Assembly (NCBI GenBank): GCA_002105175.1 | Contig: MCGE01000011.1 | Span: forward strand, 992,001 to 1,056,000 | Length of the DNA stretch: 64,000 nucleotides | From: Absidia repens | Lineage: Eukaryota; Mucoromycota; Mucoromycetes; Mucorales; Cunninghamellaceae | Direction of reading: 5' to 3' | In this document: positions 22,658 through 34,385 of the stretch, in pieces | Layout of the letters: every line of letters begins with the position of its first letter | Position numbering within the stretch: position 1 is the first letter of the stretch | Position numbers and translations under genes: made by a program | Notes under the pieces: model-generated | The model's database searches: none | What the model was told of the DNA's origin: nothing | Seen by the model: the letters and a program-made list of their open reading frames with translations, nothing else

Positions 22658-24387
22658 ATGTCCACTCAAGTAGAAAAATTAGCAAAGCTTTACTTTTTCC
22701 CAACTCTTGTTTCGGGATTGTTGGCTAGCTCTTTATATGTCTTCTACTATCAATTTTGTGGTAATCTTGATGATGAATGCATTGACTTGTAACAACTGAC
22801 CATGCCTTTACTTCCTTACTGCTCATGTATGAAATATGTCTCTTAGAACCGCTACTCGACCAACCAAGAACACGAAACACAGGGAGTAAGAACAAATCTA
22901 TTTCCATGCTACATATGTATACTCACATTATTATATTCCTTGTTGTCTTATTCTAGTGCTACTGACCTTTGGCACAAGCTCGTTGTGGTGTTTATGTATG
23001 TGTTGTTATGTGCAAATACTCCGCATTGCTCCTGGTAGTCCCAAAAAGGTAAGACGCTATACAAATGTGCAGTAACACCAAGTAATTCAAAATTTTTCTT
23101 CTTTATTTGCTTACGTTACCAAGACCAATGACTATGCATTTGGGAAGGACGACGATCTGTCCCCACAGCTCATATCAGTGTGCCAGGAAAATGGAACCCC
23201 TCGTTTCTGCAAGATGTGCAAGACTTTCAAGCCTGAGCGGTCTCACCACTGCCGGGTTTGTAACACATGTGTCTTGAAAATGGATCAGTAAGTGCCAAGA
23301 ATATCAAAACCTGTTTTTATGTATATATTTATCGCTCACCTTCCTTTCTTCCCCGCTACTTTTCTTTAGTCACTGTTCCTGGTAAAACCCTCCCCATACC
23401 AAAAAAGTGAAGTGGTTGAGATGCAGTTTTTATACATGTACATATATTTAATCCTTATTTATATTGATGATATCTAGGATCAATGGATGTGTTGGATACA
23501 AGAATCACAAAATCTTCCTCCTCTTTTTATTCTATACTATGATATATGTGGTTTGGCTATTCTATAATTCTATGTGTTTAGTTTTGGAAACCGTTAATGT
23601 CAAACCATATTCAACATCACTGAAATTCATCTGGACAATGTATAAAGTTTATTTCGTGACTCTGTGGAAAATTTTATGGAATATGTGGCAAAGTGCTTGG
23701 ACAAGGTCATGGGTGCCATTACTAACCGGAACGCCAACACTGGTAAGGATCAATAGTGGAAGAAGGACCGTTTTTACTGAAGATCGAATACTCACGTCAT
23801 TTATCATTGTTATATTTATATATAGAATATGTCCATCAAGTTCCAAATCATCATCATGCTCTACTTGTGGGTGAAAAAAAAAACAAGCCATCGACATGTC
23901 TCTTGGAGATTTCTAACCTGTTATATTATATCTATAGGACTTTTCTATTTGGCGTGTTTCTTTTCGGGTTAACTGTGATACAACTCTACTTGATTCTTCA
24001 CAATAGGACCACACTCGAACATATTGCAACACACGAACAATACATTCAACTCAGTATCCTTAACACCAATACCGCCAATATTAATGATGACATCAAACAG
24101 AACAACTCTGAAGTGATATGTTTATTTCCACCAGAAAAGCGATTGTATGACATTGGTTTATGGAATAACTGGAAATTAGTGATGGGCAATCAGTGGTATC
24201 TTTGGCTTGGTAAGTATAAAAAAGAGAATTACCAGTAGCTAAAGCGTAGTTTTTTTTTTTTTTTTTTTAAATAGTGCCAATCCAGCCCCCTCATCTATTC
24301 AACAATGATGGTTATGCTTTCCCTTATGGTGATCAGGCATACAGAAGAATTTTCAAAGAGGCTTCCTCAACGTCAAGTTTACAATAA
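22658..24387 (+). CDS. DHHC-type protein S-palmitoyltransferase, 9 exons (366 aa)
   Basis: Exons 22658-22760, 22847-22885, 22957-23048, 23124-23287, 23370-23381, 23478-23742, 23826-23866, 23938-24209 and 24275-24387 sum to 1101 nt. Two N-terminal membrane spans, the Cys-rich DHHC domain ([36 protein letters not shown] is its core, split here across three exons), then two more spans, giving the usual four-TM topology. Catalytic Cys135 lies in a 12-nt micro-exon. The normally invariant Pro of DHHCPW is Ser here (DHHCSW). A TTxE-type motif (TTLE) follows TM4, and the C-terminal GNQWYLWLVPIQPP resembles the PaCCT region. It attaches palmitate to Cys of membrane-associated proteins, in Golgi, vacuole or plasma membrane by analogy with Pfa enzymes. 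The exact fungal subclass is not resolved. Confidence 0.9.
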
Positions 24388-24550
24388 ACTCCCTTGGACT
24401 GATGGTTGCCTATTGATTACCCATGGAAAGTAGTTAGTTCTATTATCTTCCCTCTTATTTATTTGTTTGTACTTGTATGATATTTCGTCTTGACTTATAC
24501 CTTTATCAATCCTTCTTCCTTATTGTTCTCTATCCATTAAGTGTATTTGT

Positions 24551-24621
<71 letters not shown>

Positions 24622-24981
24622 ATACCTTTATATTTATTTGGTGAATTTTAAAGATGATGTGATTTTCAACAAGAAATTTGACTTGGAATATCTGCTGGCA
24701 TAGTGTTTGATATTGCCACACTACACTTCACCCCCCCTTTTTTTTTACATTCTAGTCTATTGATTTTTCTTAGAAAGCAATCCATACAATGGTCTTGCTT
24801 GGTTGAGGGTCTGGACACCAGTGCAACCATATACATGTGTGAAAAATGCACGGAGGTTCTGGCGGCATTTGAAATCGCTCGCCTTTTTTGGTTTTATATT
24901 TTGATGTTTGCTTTTTTACACATTTATAAAAAACCAGCCGCACTTTTCTCTCTTTCACTCTTCAATATTTTTTATGTGTAA
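24388..24981. other. Intergenic region between DHHC and F-BAR genes
   Basis: About 600 nt with a long trinucleotide microsatellite (24550-24621) and a T/C-rich leader before the next ATG. A 92-codon plus frame at 24703-24981 ends just before the F-BAR start and shows no family features. Confidence 0.5.
24550..24621. repeat. (TAG)n microsatellite
   Basis: About 24 uninterrupted TAG units in the intergenic space upstream of the F-BAR gene. Confidence 0.95.
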
Positions 24982-27758
24982 ATGATGACCGAAGTGATAT
25001 CTTCTACACCAAAAACCTTTGCCAACAATTTTTGGGTATGTATGTGAACTTCCCTAGATACAACTCCGTTGACATGCTTATGCTTTGCTTTTATAGGGAA
25101 AGGATGACGCGGGGTACACCGTCCTGACTGCTAAGATGGCCAACTCAAAGAAAACCTTTGATGACTTGAGATCGTTTTATACCGTAAGGTAATTTACTAG
25201 TTCTTTCTTGCAGCGCGAAGCAGTCGAGCTAACGCCCTTTCTTTCATGTTTTTAGATCTTCTCTTCATGAAGAATTTGGCAAGAAGCTATTAAAACACTT
25301 GAAGAATGATCTTGGCCGCGATGAAACTGGGTATGTATAGTGAACGTCTATGAAAATGATGGGGTCACTAACATCAATTCTTTGTCTTGTTATTTAGAAC
25401 TCTGGGAATACTTTTAGCTTCAGCATACAGGGAACTCGAAATGACGGCGCAAGCAAATCTTGAACTGGCACAGAAAATCAAAGTCAATTTGGAACTACGG
25501 CTTGATAACTTTATACTGGACCAAAAAGACAAAAGGAAACTAGTAAGTCGGTTAACAATGGGAAACTTCTTGGCCTGTGTGTTTTGAAACCGGTGACGAT
25601 GTTGGTGTTGAGGTAGAGGGAGGAGGACTGAATGGATTTTATTGGCTTGACAGACTCACATTTTCTGGATTACAACGTAGGTACAGACAAATGTGGACAA
25701 AGCCCATCGCAACAAACAACTTCATACAGCACATGTTGCAAAGGTAAGGCTGAGGACAATATAAAAGAAGGGAAATACAGATTATGTAATGGATGCGTGT
25801 CCCTTAATTGTTTATCTTGTGATCATTAGGCAAAGGAAAAATATGAATCAGAATGCGTCAAGCAAATATCTTACGAAGGACAGCTAACAACGGCTGGATT
25901 ACGAGAAGCTGATCGATTGCGACAAAAGCTTGACAAGTGCTCTCACGACATTGCGATCTTTGAACAAGAATATAAAAGCGCTTGTGCAAAACTGGCCGAT
26001 GCAACCGCAGTTTGGGACACAGAATGGAAGTACGCATGTGATGTAAGTGAATACTAGTTTATTATGAACGTCCAATATCTTACTTTTTTTTGATCTCTTG
26101 GTTTAGAAATATCAAGAAATGGAAGAAAAACGAGTAGAATTCATGCACCACAGCTTTAGTGTTTATGTCAATATTTTATCCACCACTACCAATCAAGATC
26201 AAGAGGTAACAGTAAAAAAAAAGAGATAAAATAAGTGCCTCTAAATGACCGCGATTAATAATAGTTTGATATTTTAGTCCTCAGAAAGATTCTGGCAAGC
26301 TTTGGAGCAATGTGATCCCAAGAAAGACGTTGATGTATTTATTGATGAAAAAGGGACTGGCCCAATGATACCTGGTAAGAAAGAATAAACACATAGCTCT
26401 CATTGAAAAAGTGCACTATTCTCACTACTAAATTCTTCCAAAACAAAAGATCCACCAGTATATGTGCATTATATGGATGATCCTGCAAAAACACTACCGA
26501 CATATCATACAGCACAATTCCCGTATACCGACAAGAAAACTTCCTCTAGTGATTCTGGAATGGGGACGTCTGCAAATTCGAATCACGTTCAACAAGAAAA
26601 CGGCACCTCGCCGATCAACAATACAACAAAGCCATTATCCAGAAACGCACATGATACTACCAACAATCCTGCTTATTCAGCCGACGCCGACTCCTTATCA
26701 AACATCAACCATACCAATGAAATTATCGGCATTAATCATCGATCTCCAGCTCCTCAACAGCGTATCGCAAAGCAGCTACCTGCCATCAGCAAAAAGGAAG
26801 TCACTCGAAAAAAGACATCAATGGATACCAGCAACATTCATCAAAGAACGCCGACCTCTTCCTCATCTTCGCTATCTGGAGTACGTACGACAACAAGTGG
26901 CTATACAATAGATTCAGAAAATGGACGTGACAGCAACAGCAATGATGACCATAGTGATGATGATGTGGCCATTGATCCGCGAGCCAAGGTCGTCTTTGCA
27001 ATCGGCAACAATATATTTGAGGTGGATAACAAACAAAAGGCAGCTGGCCATTTTCGACAACAAGACCAGCACAAAAAAACACCACAGTGGAACAAACGAA
27101 CGTCGGAAGTCAAAACGAATGAAAAGGAAAACGAAGCATTCGATCTATCTATCAAGGAACTTTTAGAAGAGCTTGGTGTTTTTGGATCGAACAGTGGTGG
27201 CGCGAAACGAGGAAACGACCAATCAAATGCATCTGACAGTAGTGTTGGAAATGTAGAAAACTCGAGCGGTATGGTGTCAACATCTGAACATCAACAATCT
27301 CAACAAAAATACTCATCCCAACAACAACAGCAACAACAGCATGAACAGAAACAGTCCATGTACATGCAATTACAACAGAATTATGCTTCCGATGGCGATC
27401 AGCATGGGCGTTCAACTTCACCTCAACAACCAACATATGCATTTACTGGATCAGCCATGCCGCCATATCAGGAAGGTGTTCAATGGGGTATGAGAATTAG
27501 GATTTATATATCTACGGAGGCAAATAAAGCGACTGCACGTATTTACTGAACTCCTTTTTGTTTTGAAATATAGCACGCGCACTCTATGATCATCAAGCTG
27601 CTGATGGTTATCTGAACTTTACAAGAGGCAACTGGCTGGCAGTTGTACGTATTGAAAATGATTCATGGTGCTTGGCTTATCTTTGGGATGATGTCACTGG
27701 ATCATTATCAACTACGCCTGGATACGTAGCTAGCAATTTTATTCAATTTGTCCAATAA
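24982..27758 (+). CDS. F-BAR and SH3 domain scaffold (Cdc15/Hof1/Imp2-like), 10 exons (686 aa)
   Basis: Exons 24982-25035, 25097-25188, 25256-25330, 25398-25542, 25681-25743, 25830-26042, 26107-26205, 26278-26374, 26450-27487 and 27574-27758 sum to 2061 nt. Residues 1 to about 275 form an F-BAR domain: an FCH start (FANNFWGKDDAGYTVL), then long charged helices (KKLLKHLKNDLGRDETGTL..., AKEKYESECVKQ, VEFMHHSFSVYVN). A long Ser/Gln-rich linker follows. The last exon encodes an SH3 domain (ARALYDHQAADGYLNF..., GYVASNFIQFV). The order F-BAR, disordered linker, C-terminal SH3 matches fungal Cdc15/Imp2/Hof1 proteins that tether the contractile ring and septum machinery to the plasma membrane. In coenocytic fungi a role in septation, endocytosis or polarity is inference. 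The final SH3 carries WCLAY where ALYDY-type domains have WW-like aromatics. Confidence 0.88.
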
Positions 27759-27878
27759 ATTTTTTTTTTTTTTTTTTTGTTATCAAATTATTCACTTTTC
27801 TTTATTGTCTCCCATATCCTCCGCAATGCACCTATACAAGTAGTGCTCATTATGCCAATCAGAAATCTTTATTCAAAC

Positions 27879-27913
<35 letters not shown>

Positions 27914-28042
27914 CAGGAACCATCACGAAATTTTGTACACTATGCGGGGATTAAATATCATTTTTCTACGAAAATTTTTGAAATTTTTTTGCTGGCTTCT
28001 TACTTCTCTGGACACGATTCTCTCCACCCCGAACCCAAAACA
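27759..28042. other. Short intergenic region, CLASRP promoter
   Basis: Contains T runs at 27760-27778 and 27882-27913. Nothing else supportable. Confidence 0.4.
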
Positions 28043-30669
28043 ATGTGGCAAGAGGCGAAATCTAATGAAAAAAAGGTAATAGAACAGATACTGTAGTGCT
28101 GTGCACTTGATGCAAAGAATTCTTACCATCTATATACTATTTGTAAACAAATAGATCAAAGAAGTGATGGCAGACCACAAGAAACGGGCTGAACGACGAC
28201 GTGCTTATTACAACTCGAAGGTAATGAATAAAACTACCACCACCTCGGCACCTACTTCATTTTTTCAAGATATATATACTTACTTTTTTATATTTTAGCT
28301 TGGTGATCCGCGTCAATTGTTACGCATTATTGGTTCAAACGTGAAGCTATATCCCGATGGTGAACAATACTACTACCATGAGAACACAAACAACTTGTAC
28401 GTCTGCCATATATATATTAGAAACGAAAACCCAGGAAAATCAATAACTAAACTACTACCACTACTCGTTTTACATAGAATGCCTTGGCAGGGGGATACAA
28501 CCATTCGAATAGATAGGCAAGCATACACACCCGCCAAAGACACTAGCATAGCGTGTTGCTTTATACCACCGCTCATACTTCTTTTGATTTTGACCACTTA
28601 TGAAAACAAATAGATTCGACGGACGCTCTCTATTAGATATCATACCCGAAAAGTCCTTTGGAAAAGGCGCATTGGACGACGAAGATTTTAGTGACAGGGA
28701 AGAACTCAATTTTGAAAGGTATCGTGATCTCCTGGAGGCAGACCGGCTACACCGTAAGTTTATATAACCTTTATGCTTTCACCTCTTTACAAATATCATT
28801 CATATTCTTCGTTTTTGTTTTTTTATTTTACGGTAGTGACTGAAAAAGAAAGATTGGAGTTGGTAGACGACGAATGGATCAAGATACTGGATAGGCATAA
28901 GGAAATGCTCTCATTGCTTAATCCTCAGTAAGTACAGGAAAAAAAGGATGAAGAATGCAGCAATAAGAAGAGAGATCCTGTAATGCTTGCGGTTGACCCT
29001 TTGTTTTATGAATACATATAGGAAGAAAAAATCGAACGCTATTGGGTATGACTATGGCAGCTCTACTACTACTACAACTACTACTACAGATAAGCAAGCT
29101 GATGAAACGAAAGTAGAAGAATCTGACCTCTTGAATGATATCCTTTTTATACATATACACACGTATTGTACAGTTACACGTTTTATCACCATTTTATTTC
29201 CTTAACTTCGATGTATTTTTATTACAGACCGACATCTTGAAATATATCAATGAACTGACTGAAGGAGATCGACAAACTTTAAACGACATGGGGAAAAAAT
29301 ACGGCATACGAAACTATACTCGACTACTGCGTGTGGCCAAGCGGGACCGCGATGAAGCTCTCAAACAACTACAAGCCAAACAACAGGTAAATGTGGAAAG
29401 GGGCAAAAAGGGAGATATAGAGAAGAAATACTGAGAAATACCATCAAATTCATTTATTCTCATCTATTATTATTCTACTTATTTAGAATCGTGGCGGCAA
29501 TAGCAAAACAGAAAGCAAGAAGGCCAAACGAAGAAAACGAAAAAGAAGCTCAAGATGGAATGTAGGCGCTGAATCTAGGCACAGAAGAAGAAGAGGCAGT
29601 CCTTCCTACGGCAATGAAACCGACTCGGACGACGACGACGATACCGATGCTAGCGATGATGACAGCAACTCTTCCGGCAACGACGAAAAATCCGACTTTG
29701 TCATTGAATTTGGATCAACTTCCAGTATGGATGATCAACAGCAGCGAAAGCAACCTGCCAAATCAGGAGTGCAGGATCAATCAAGGTAATTAGCATTGCA
29801 GTATATTAACAAGAAATAGCACCATTTTATTTACGTTACTCCCTCTTTTTTTTCTTTTCTAAAAACAAACCACCTTACAGCAGGGCAAGGGAGCGGCATA
29901 CAATCCCAGTGGCCACTGGTAAAGCATCTGGAACAATCACTGAAAAGAAACTGACACCAATGGAAAAACTCAAAATGAAAATGCGAGCTGGACTGGAAAA
30001 GACAAGTAAGTGGATATAAGAAAGCATATTCAGACAAGTTAAAATATTAAAACGGACTCATTGATATTTTTTCTTTCTAAAATGATGGTAGTCCAATCCG
30101 ATGAAAGTGCCAAACTGCAAAAAGAACAAGAACGTCAAATGGATGATATCGAACAATATGCCAAGGAACATCGTGCGTTTGGTGGCAACACTCTTGGCCC
30201 ACTTGTGACCTCTCTCCATGCTCCCAGCGTATCCACGGAACCAGCGAAACCAACAAGATATCGGTCACCGTCATCATCCCGATCACCTTCACCTGCAAGT
30301 AAGCGAATGTCACCACCACCTTCGGCATCAGCAACATCTACTTCTTCTTCATCACGCCAAGTCGATCGACGGAGGAGTCCTTCACCTAGAAAGCGATCAA
30401 AAGACAGACATCATCGCCACCGTTCACCCATTAGGTCATCAACGTCAACCCAGGATTCCTATCATCGAAAGTCATCATCCAGCAGCCGCACTTCCAGTTA
30501 CCGGGAATCAAGCCATAGAAGTCGTCGATCGAGGTCAAGATCAAGGTCAAGATCAAGGTCAAGATCTCCAAGCCGCCGCCGCCATCATCACCATCACCAT
30601 TCACGTAGATCAAGAAGCCCTTCTTCAAAAACTATCAAAACAAAAGAACATCGGTCCTCTGCTCGTTAA
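28043..30669 (+). CDS. CLASRP: CLASRP / SWAP-type SR splicing regulator, 11 exons (581 aa)
   Basis: Exons 28043-28075, 28155-28220, 28299-28396, 28478-28516, 28614-28753, 28837-28927, 29022-29137, 29226-29386, 29487-29785, 29881-30005 and 30092-30669 sum to 1746 nt. The N-terminus follows the CLK4-associated SR protein family: MWQEA...KK, DHKKRAERRRAYY, MPWQGDTTIRIDRFDGRSLLD (human-type MPWQGDTNNMIDRFD), and FERYRDLLEAD, i.e. the DRY_EERY domain. A middle basic/acidic region, then LTPMEKLKMKMRAGLEK, the conserved MEKLK helix. The last 150 residues are a classic RS domain with a His run. The protein is expected to be a nuclear regulator of alternative splicing, phosphorylated by CLK/LAMMER kinases. 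Two introns are non-canonical: a GC-AG intron (28517-28613) and a U12-type AT-AC intron (29138-29225). Both are required to keep the conserved frame. Confidence 0.9.
28517..28613 (+). other. GC-AG intron in CLASRP
   Basis: The donor reads AG|GCAAGC. There is no usable GT donor nearby that preserves the family block IDRFDG, whereas the GC donor joins ATAGATAG to ATTCGACGG and restores it exactly. Confidence 0.75.
29138..29225 (+). other. Putative U12-type AT-AC intron in CLASRP
   Basis: 88-nt intron. The first nine bases (ATATCCTTT) match the U12 5' splice-site consensus exactly. TTCCTTAAC at 29198-29206 matches the U12 branch-point consensus exactly, with the branch A (29205) 20 nt before the intron end. 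The intron ends in AC, and only this join (G|AG) keeps the downstream frame open; U2-type alternatives hit a stop. It interrupts codon 195 in phase 1. Confidence 0.85.
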
Positions 30670-31548
30670 TGCTACTGAACTGATTTATCCCACTCCACAC
30701 CCCTCACTCGCCCACCTTTCCTGTTATATACATTGGTACGTTTGCCATTTAGTGTAGCACCGTTTAGATAGCTTATATTATTCCCTTTAGCTTAGAAATA
30801 TGACTACTATCCATTAATAAAATTTTGATTCAAACGTATATATTTGCTATTCTACTTTGTTGTCTACTGAATGAATGTACAGTATGCCCTTTTTATATTG
30901 TTTTTGTATGTGTACAATTGTAGCGTTGCGTTGAACAAGGCCTAGTGACAGCCAAAAAAAAAAAAAAAGAAAAGAAAAAGGATACTTATAGACGTCTCCG
31001 GTATCTCCCATTTTTGGAGGAGTCCTTTTGAGGTCCAACAAGTTTTTTGTTAGGGCTTTTACGCTCGTTTTCTTAATACCATACACAATAAAAATACTGG
31101 ACTGGATATATATAGTATGTCGAATTTAGTACAGGCTACACTATTTGATATCGAAGAGGATATGCTGAAGGTACAGTGTAGGTTGATAGGGTTGATGCAT
31201 GTGAATGGTAAAGTGGGAATAGAGAGAGAGCCACATTCCAGTGACCTAGAGTCTCAAAACCAGTCTCCGGAGGCCTTTGGAAAGAAATAATAACACTGTA
31301 CAAGTGACAAGACTGGGAAATATAAATTTATAGCTGTAGCATGGTTCAGACTCATTTTTATGACTGGTCATGGGATAGTTTACATGTCATATCAAGAGAC
31401 GTTAAGCTGTCAGGCGGCTGCTGGGCTTTTTTTTTTTTTTTTTGTGTGGAGACGAGGAATAGTTATGGTGGGTGAGGTAGAAAGCATGATTTTGTGGGAT
31501 ACTCATAAAATCCCTACAATAATAGGTCAGAGGCCGGGTAATAAAAAG
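30670..31548. other. CLASRP 3' flank and intergenic DNA
   Basis: Holds the CLASRP poly(A) signal (30816). A minus-strand 79-codon frame at 30847-31086 is not recognised. T run at 31428-31443. Confidence 0.45.
30816..30821 (+). terminator. Poly(A) signal of CLASRP gene
   Basis: AATAAA about 150 nt past the stop, in an AT-rich context. Confidence 0.45.
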
Positions 31549-32245
31549 GCATATTTTATTTGAAAGAATAGGATAGATACTAAACTAAGAGTGTGGAATT
31601 CATTGTATCAAAGGATCTAATGAATGAGGTACGAGGGTGACTTTTAGAAGTTCTGATGGATATTCAATACTAATCTAAAGATGCAAATGTAAAAAGAGAT
31701 CAATATACTGTGCATGGCAGACAAAGCATGACAAGACTGAAGGAATATTTTATTGAAACATATCATAACATCAGTCAACATTAATCGGAATAAGGTAATG
31801 GAGGTAAAACAGGGATCTATTGCACGAGACATGAGAGATACTAATGAGGCATTCTTCATTGAAACGAGTAAAAGAGGCATATTTTATTCAGATATATATA
31901 TACAAACTATAGACAAACTAACACTAAACTAAGCTAATGAGGGCTCCAAATAGCCAACTAATGGTAGTCCCAAATCCTGAATCCAAAATGAACGGGTTTC
32001 CCCATGCACCTTGTAATCTCTGTTCTGAAAACCCTTCTAAACTAGTCCTTATACTGTTCTAAGTCCAACGTAACCCCAAAGGAGTTGCATGGTGAAGAAA
32101 AAATGAAGCAAAAAAAAAAAAGGAAAGAGAACCGAAAAAATAAAAACGGCGGGAGAGAGAAAATAAATATTTCACGTGGGCGGGTTTTGAATGTTTTCCG
32201 TGGTGCTCGGGATTTTATCAAATAACCTACCGTCACCCTCATCTC
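31549..32245 (+). repeat. Dispersed non-coding repeat, copy B
   Basis: Same family and orientation as the copies at 13, 39 and 47 kb. Contains the CTATTGCACGAGACATGAGA, CATATTTTATTCAGATATA, AACTAAGCTAATGAGG, CCCAAATCCTGAATCCAAA, GGGTTTCCCCATGCA and CCCTTCTAAACTAGTCCT landmarks, then a purine-rich tract and TTCACGTGGGCGG with a GTGCTCGGG shared with copy A. It is closest to copy A (only scattered differences by eye over about 250 nt). Confidence 0.78.
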
Positions 32246-33946
32246 CTCTCGGATCTAGGAACCCTCCCCTTATTATTCTACTTTTGAGATACCACAAAGA
32301 AGTATACACGGTGCCCTCCCAAAAAGCTACTGGCACGCAACACTTATTTCGGTATAATAAAAAACAAAATTACGACTTTTCCAGCGCTTGCTATATTTAT
32401 AAAAAAGAAAAACACTGATGTTGCTCAGGGCGTACTCAAGTTGTGCGTGCCACAAGAAAAATGTCACTTTGATTCGGTTGAAGGGGTGCCCAGGACAGAC
32501 AAACATTGAATCTCAGCACCTCGTAGTAACCTTAACTACTTAACTGTTTGCTCCGTCTACCTCCAATAATTGCTTCTCCTAATTGGAACATATATGTATA
32601 TAGAAAAACACTTGGTGAAAAAGATGGATGTTGGACTTCTTTTTCTAGTTACGTCATTTTGCAGTTTTGTGAGCAACCTTCCTCTTGATATCGTTGACCC
32701 CGCAGAAAAAGAAAGGATATAGGAAGAATTCCTTGAGTGGTTTTACGACTGGCTGCGATGGCTCGTAAAAAAAGAAGGTAGTGATGGACACCTTCTAAAA
32801 AAAAAAAAAAGAGCAGTGGCTAGCTACATAAAAAGTAACTTTATCATATGATGACGCCCTGAGCTCATTTAGTGTTACACTGTATCTCTTGCGCTTTTAA
32901 AAAAAAACAAGTCGAAGGCAAAATAATAATAATAATAATAATAATGGAGATGATGAAGCCCATGAAGGAGGCAAAAGTAAATAGCATACATTTAATAACA
33001 TAATACGTATAAATCCAGGTGGGTTATTTGCTCACGAAACTAATACATCCACCCAGTGATTTTTTTTTATTGAAATTGGGGAATACGAAATGGCAGTGTC
33101 CCGAGCGTTCCTCCGTTACACTTGCAGATTTTTTTATGCAGCGTCGGCCATCTAATTCAAAAGAGGAGTGACTGATTCCTTTGCATTTAACAAGTCTGTA
33201 GGCTGTTGTTGACTAACCAGTCCCCGGATTCATTTTCTATATGGGATAGATGCAGAAATTAATGTGCATGACAGTTTTGAAAGATTGAAGGGAGACCCTT
33301 GATGCAGCACTTTGGAGCATTAGCCACACACACACACACAAAAAAAAAAAAAAGGAAGGGGAGAGAAACACTGTCGTCGGGAGGAAGCTTCATTATACAG
33401 GGGTGACTATAGCCATGAGATCTCCTCCTTCCGAAAATAAAGTTTTTTTTTTTTTTTTCTTTACTCCATCATGTCAAATTCATGTATCCTTCCGCAAGTA
33501 TAGAAAGAAAAAAAAAACAGGGGGGTTAATCATTTTGAATCCGAAAAAAAAATTACCATCATGGTACCTGTACGCTTATTGTTCCACATACCCTTTCTGT
33601 TTTTAAGATTTCATCATTCACACGCACACAACACAACAATAAAAACTTAACAAGGTTCAAATTAATGATTTATTTGTATTTGGGAGATCAAAAGGTCAAT
33701 AATGAATTGTGAGGGGATAATTCTAATAGCTATATCTAATGGTTCAAAGAATGATCGAGGTGAGGGGAATGACAATATATATATATACAGTAAAAAAATA
33801 AAATAAAACAAATACTAATAATACTAACTAAAGGAAATAGACGGGCAAGGAGGAGAAAGGAGAAATAAAACGGTACGAGAAGTGAATAAAAAAGGACGCG
33901 GGTAACTGATAGATACCAATATAGGGAGAAAGAAAGAGAAAGATAT
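32246..33946. other. Gene-poor intergenic region
   Basis: About 1.7 kb with no supported gene. Contains an (AAT)n run near 32925-32944, a (CA)n run near 33326-33341 followed by poly(A), and T runs at 33442-33458. The last 280 nt are the 3' flank of the coiled-coil gene on the minus strand. Confidence 0.5.
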
Positions 33947-34354
33947 CTACTTTAAATTCACCTTCAGTTGGACACCTTTGGCACCACCAGACCATAAGAA
34001 GCCAGATATAATCACCGTTAATGTCAAAGGGAGAGTCCAATCATCTGTGATACCAAGTTGAGATGCACACCCAAGAAGCACGGCCATCATTGTAAATATA
34101 GCTGGGGTGGGTGAGGAGTCAAACACTGTACCATGCATACCATTAGAAGAAGCAGATGATGGTGATGATGACAATGGGTATTTGCCGGGAATTGCAGTGC
34201 TTAATAAAAATGGAGTGACCTTGTGCGATTGTTGTTGATGATGAAGTAGGGGGACTGCTGAAACATCAAGTTTTTTATTGTCGATATCCTCATTATCGTT
34301 GTCATCGTCCTTCTGGTGGACTTTATGGATTTCGTCGTTGTCGTTCTTATTAAT

Positions 34355-34385
<31 letters not shown>

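Noticed and set aside
30975..30985. Minus-strand GTATCCTTTTT, a perfect U12 GT-AG donor motif
   Set aside because: It lies in a short unrecognised minus-strand frame with no U12 branch-point motif downstream and no gene that needs an intron here. Treated as chance.
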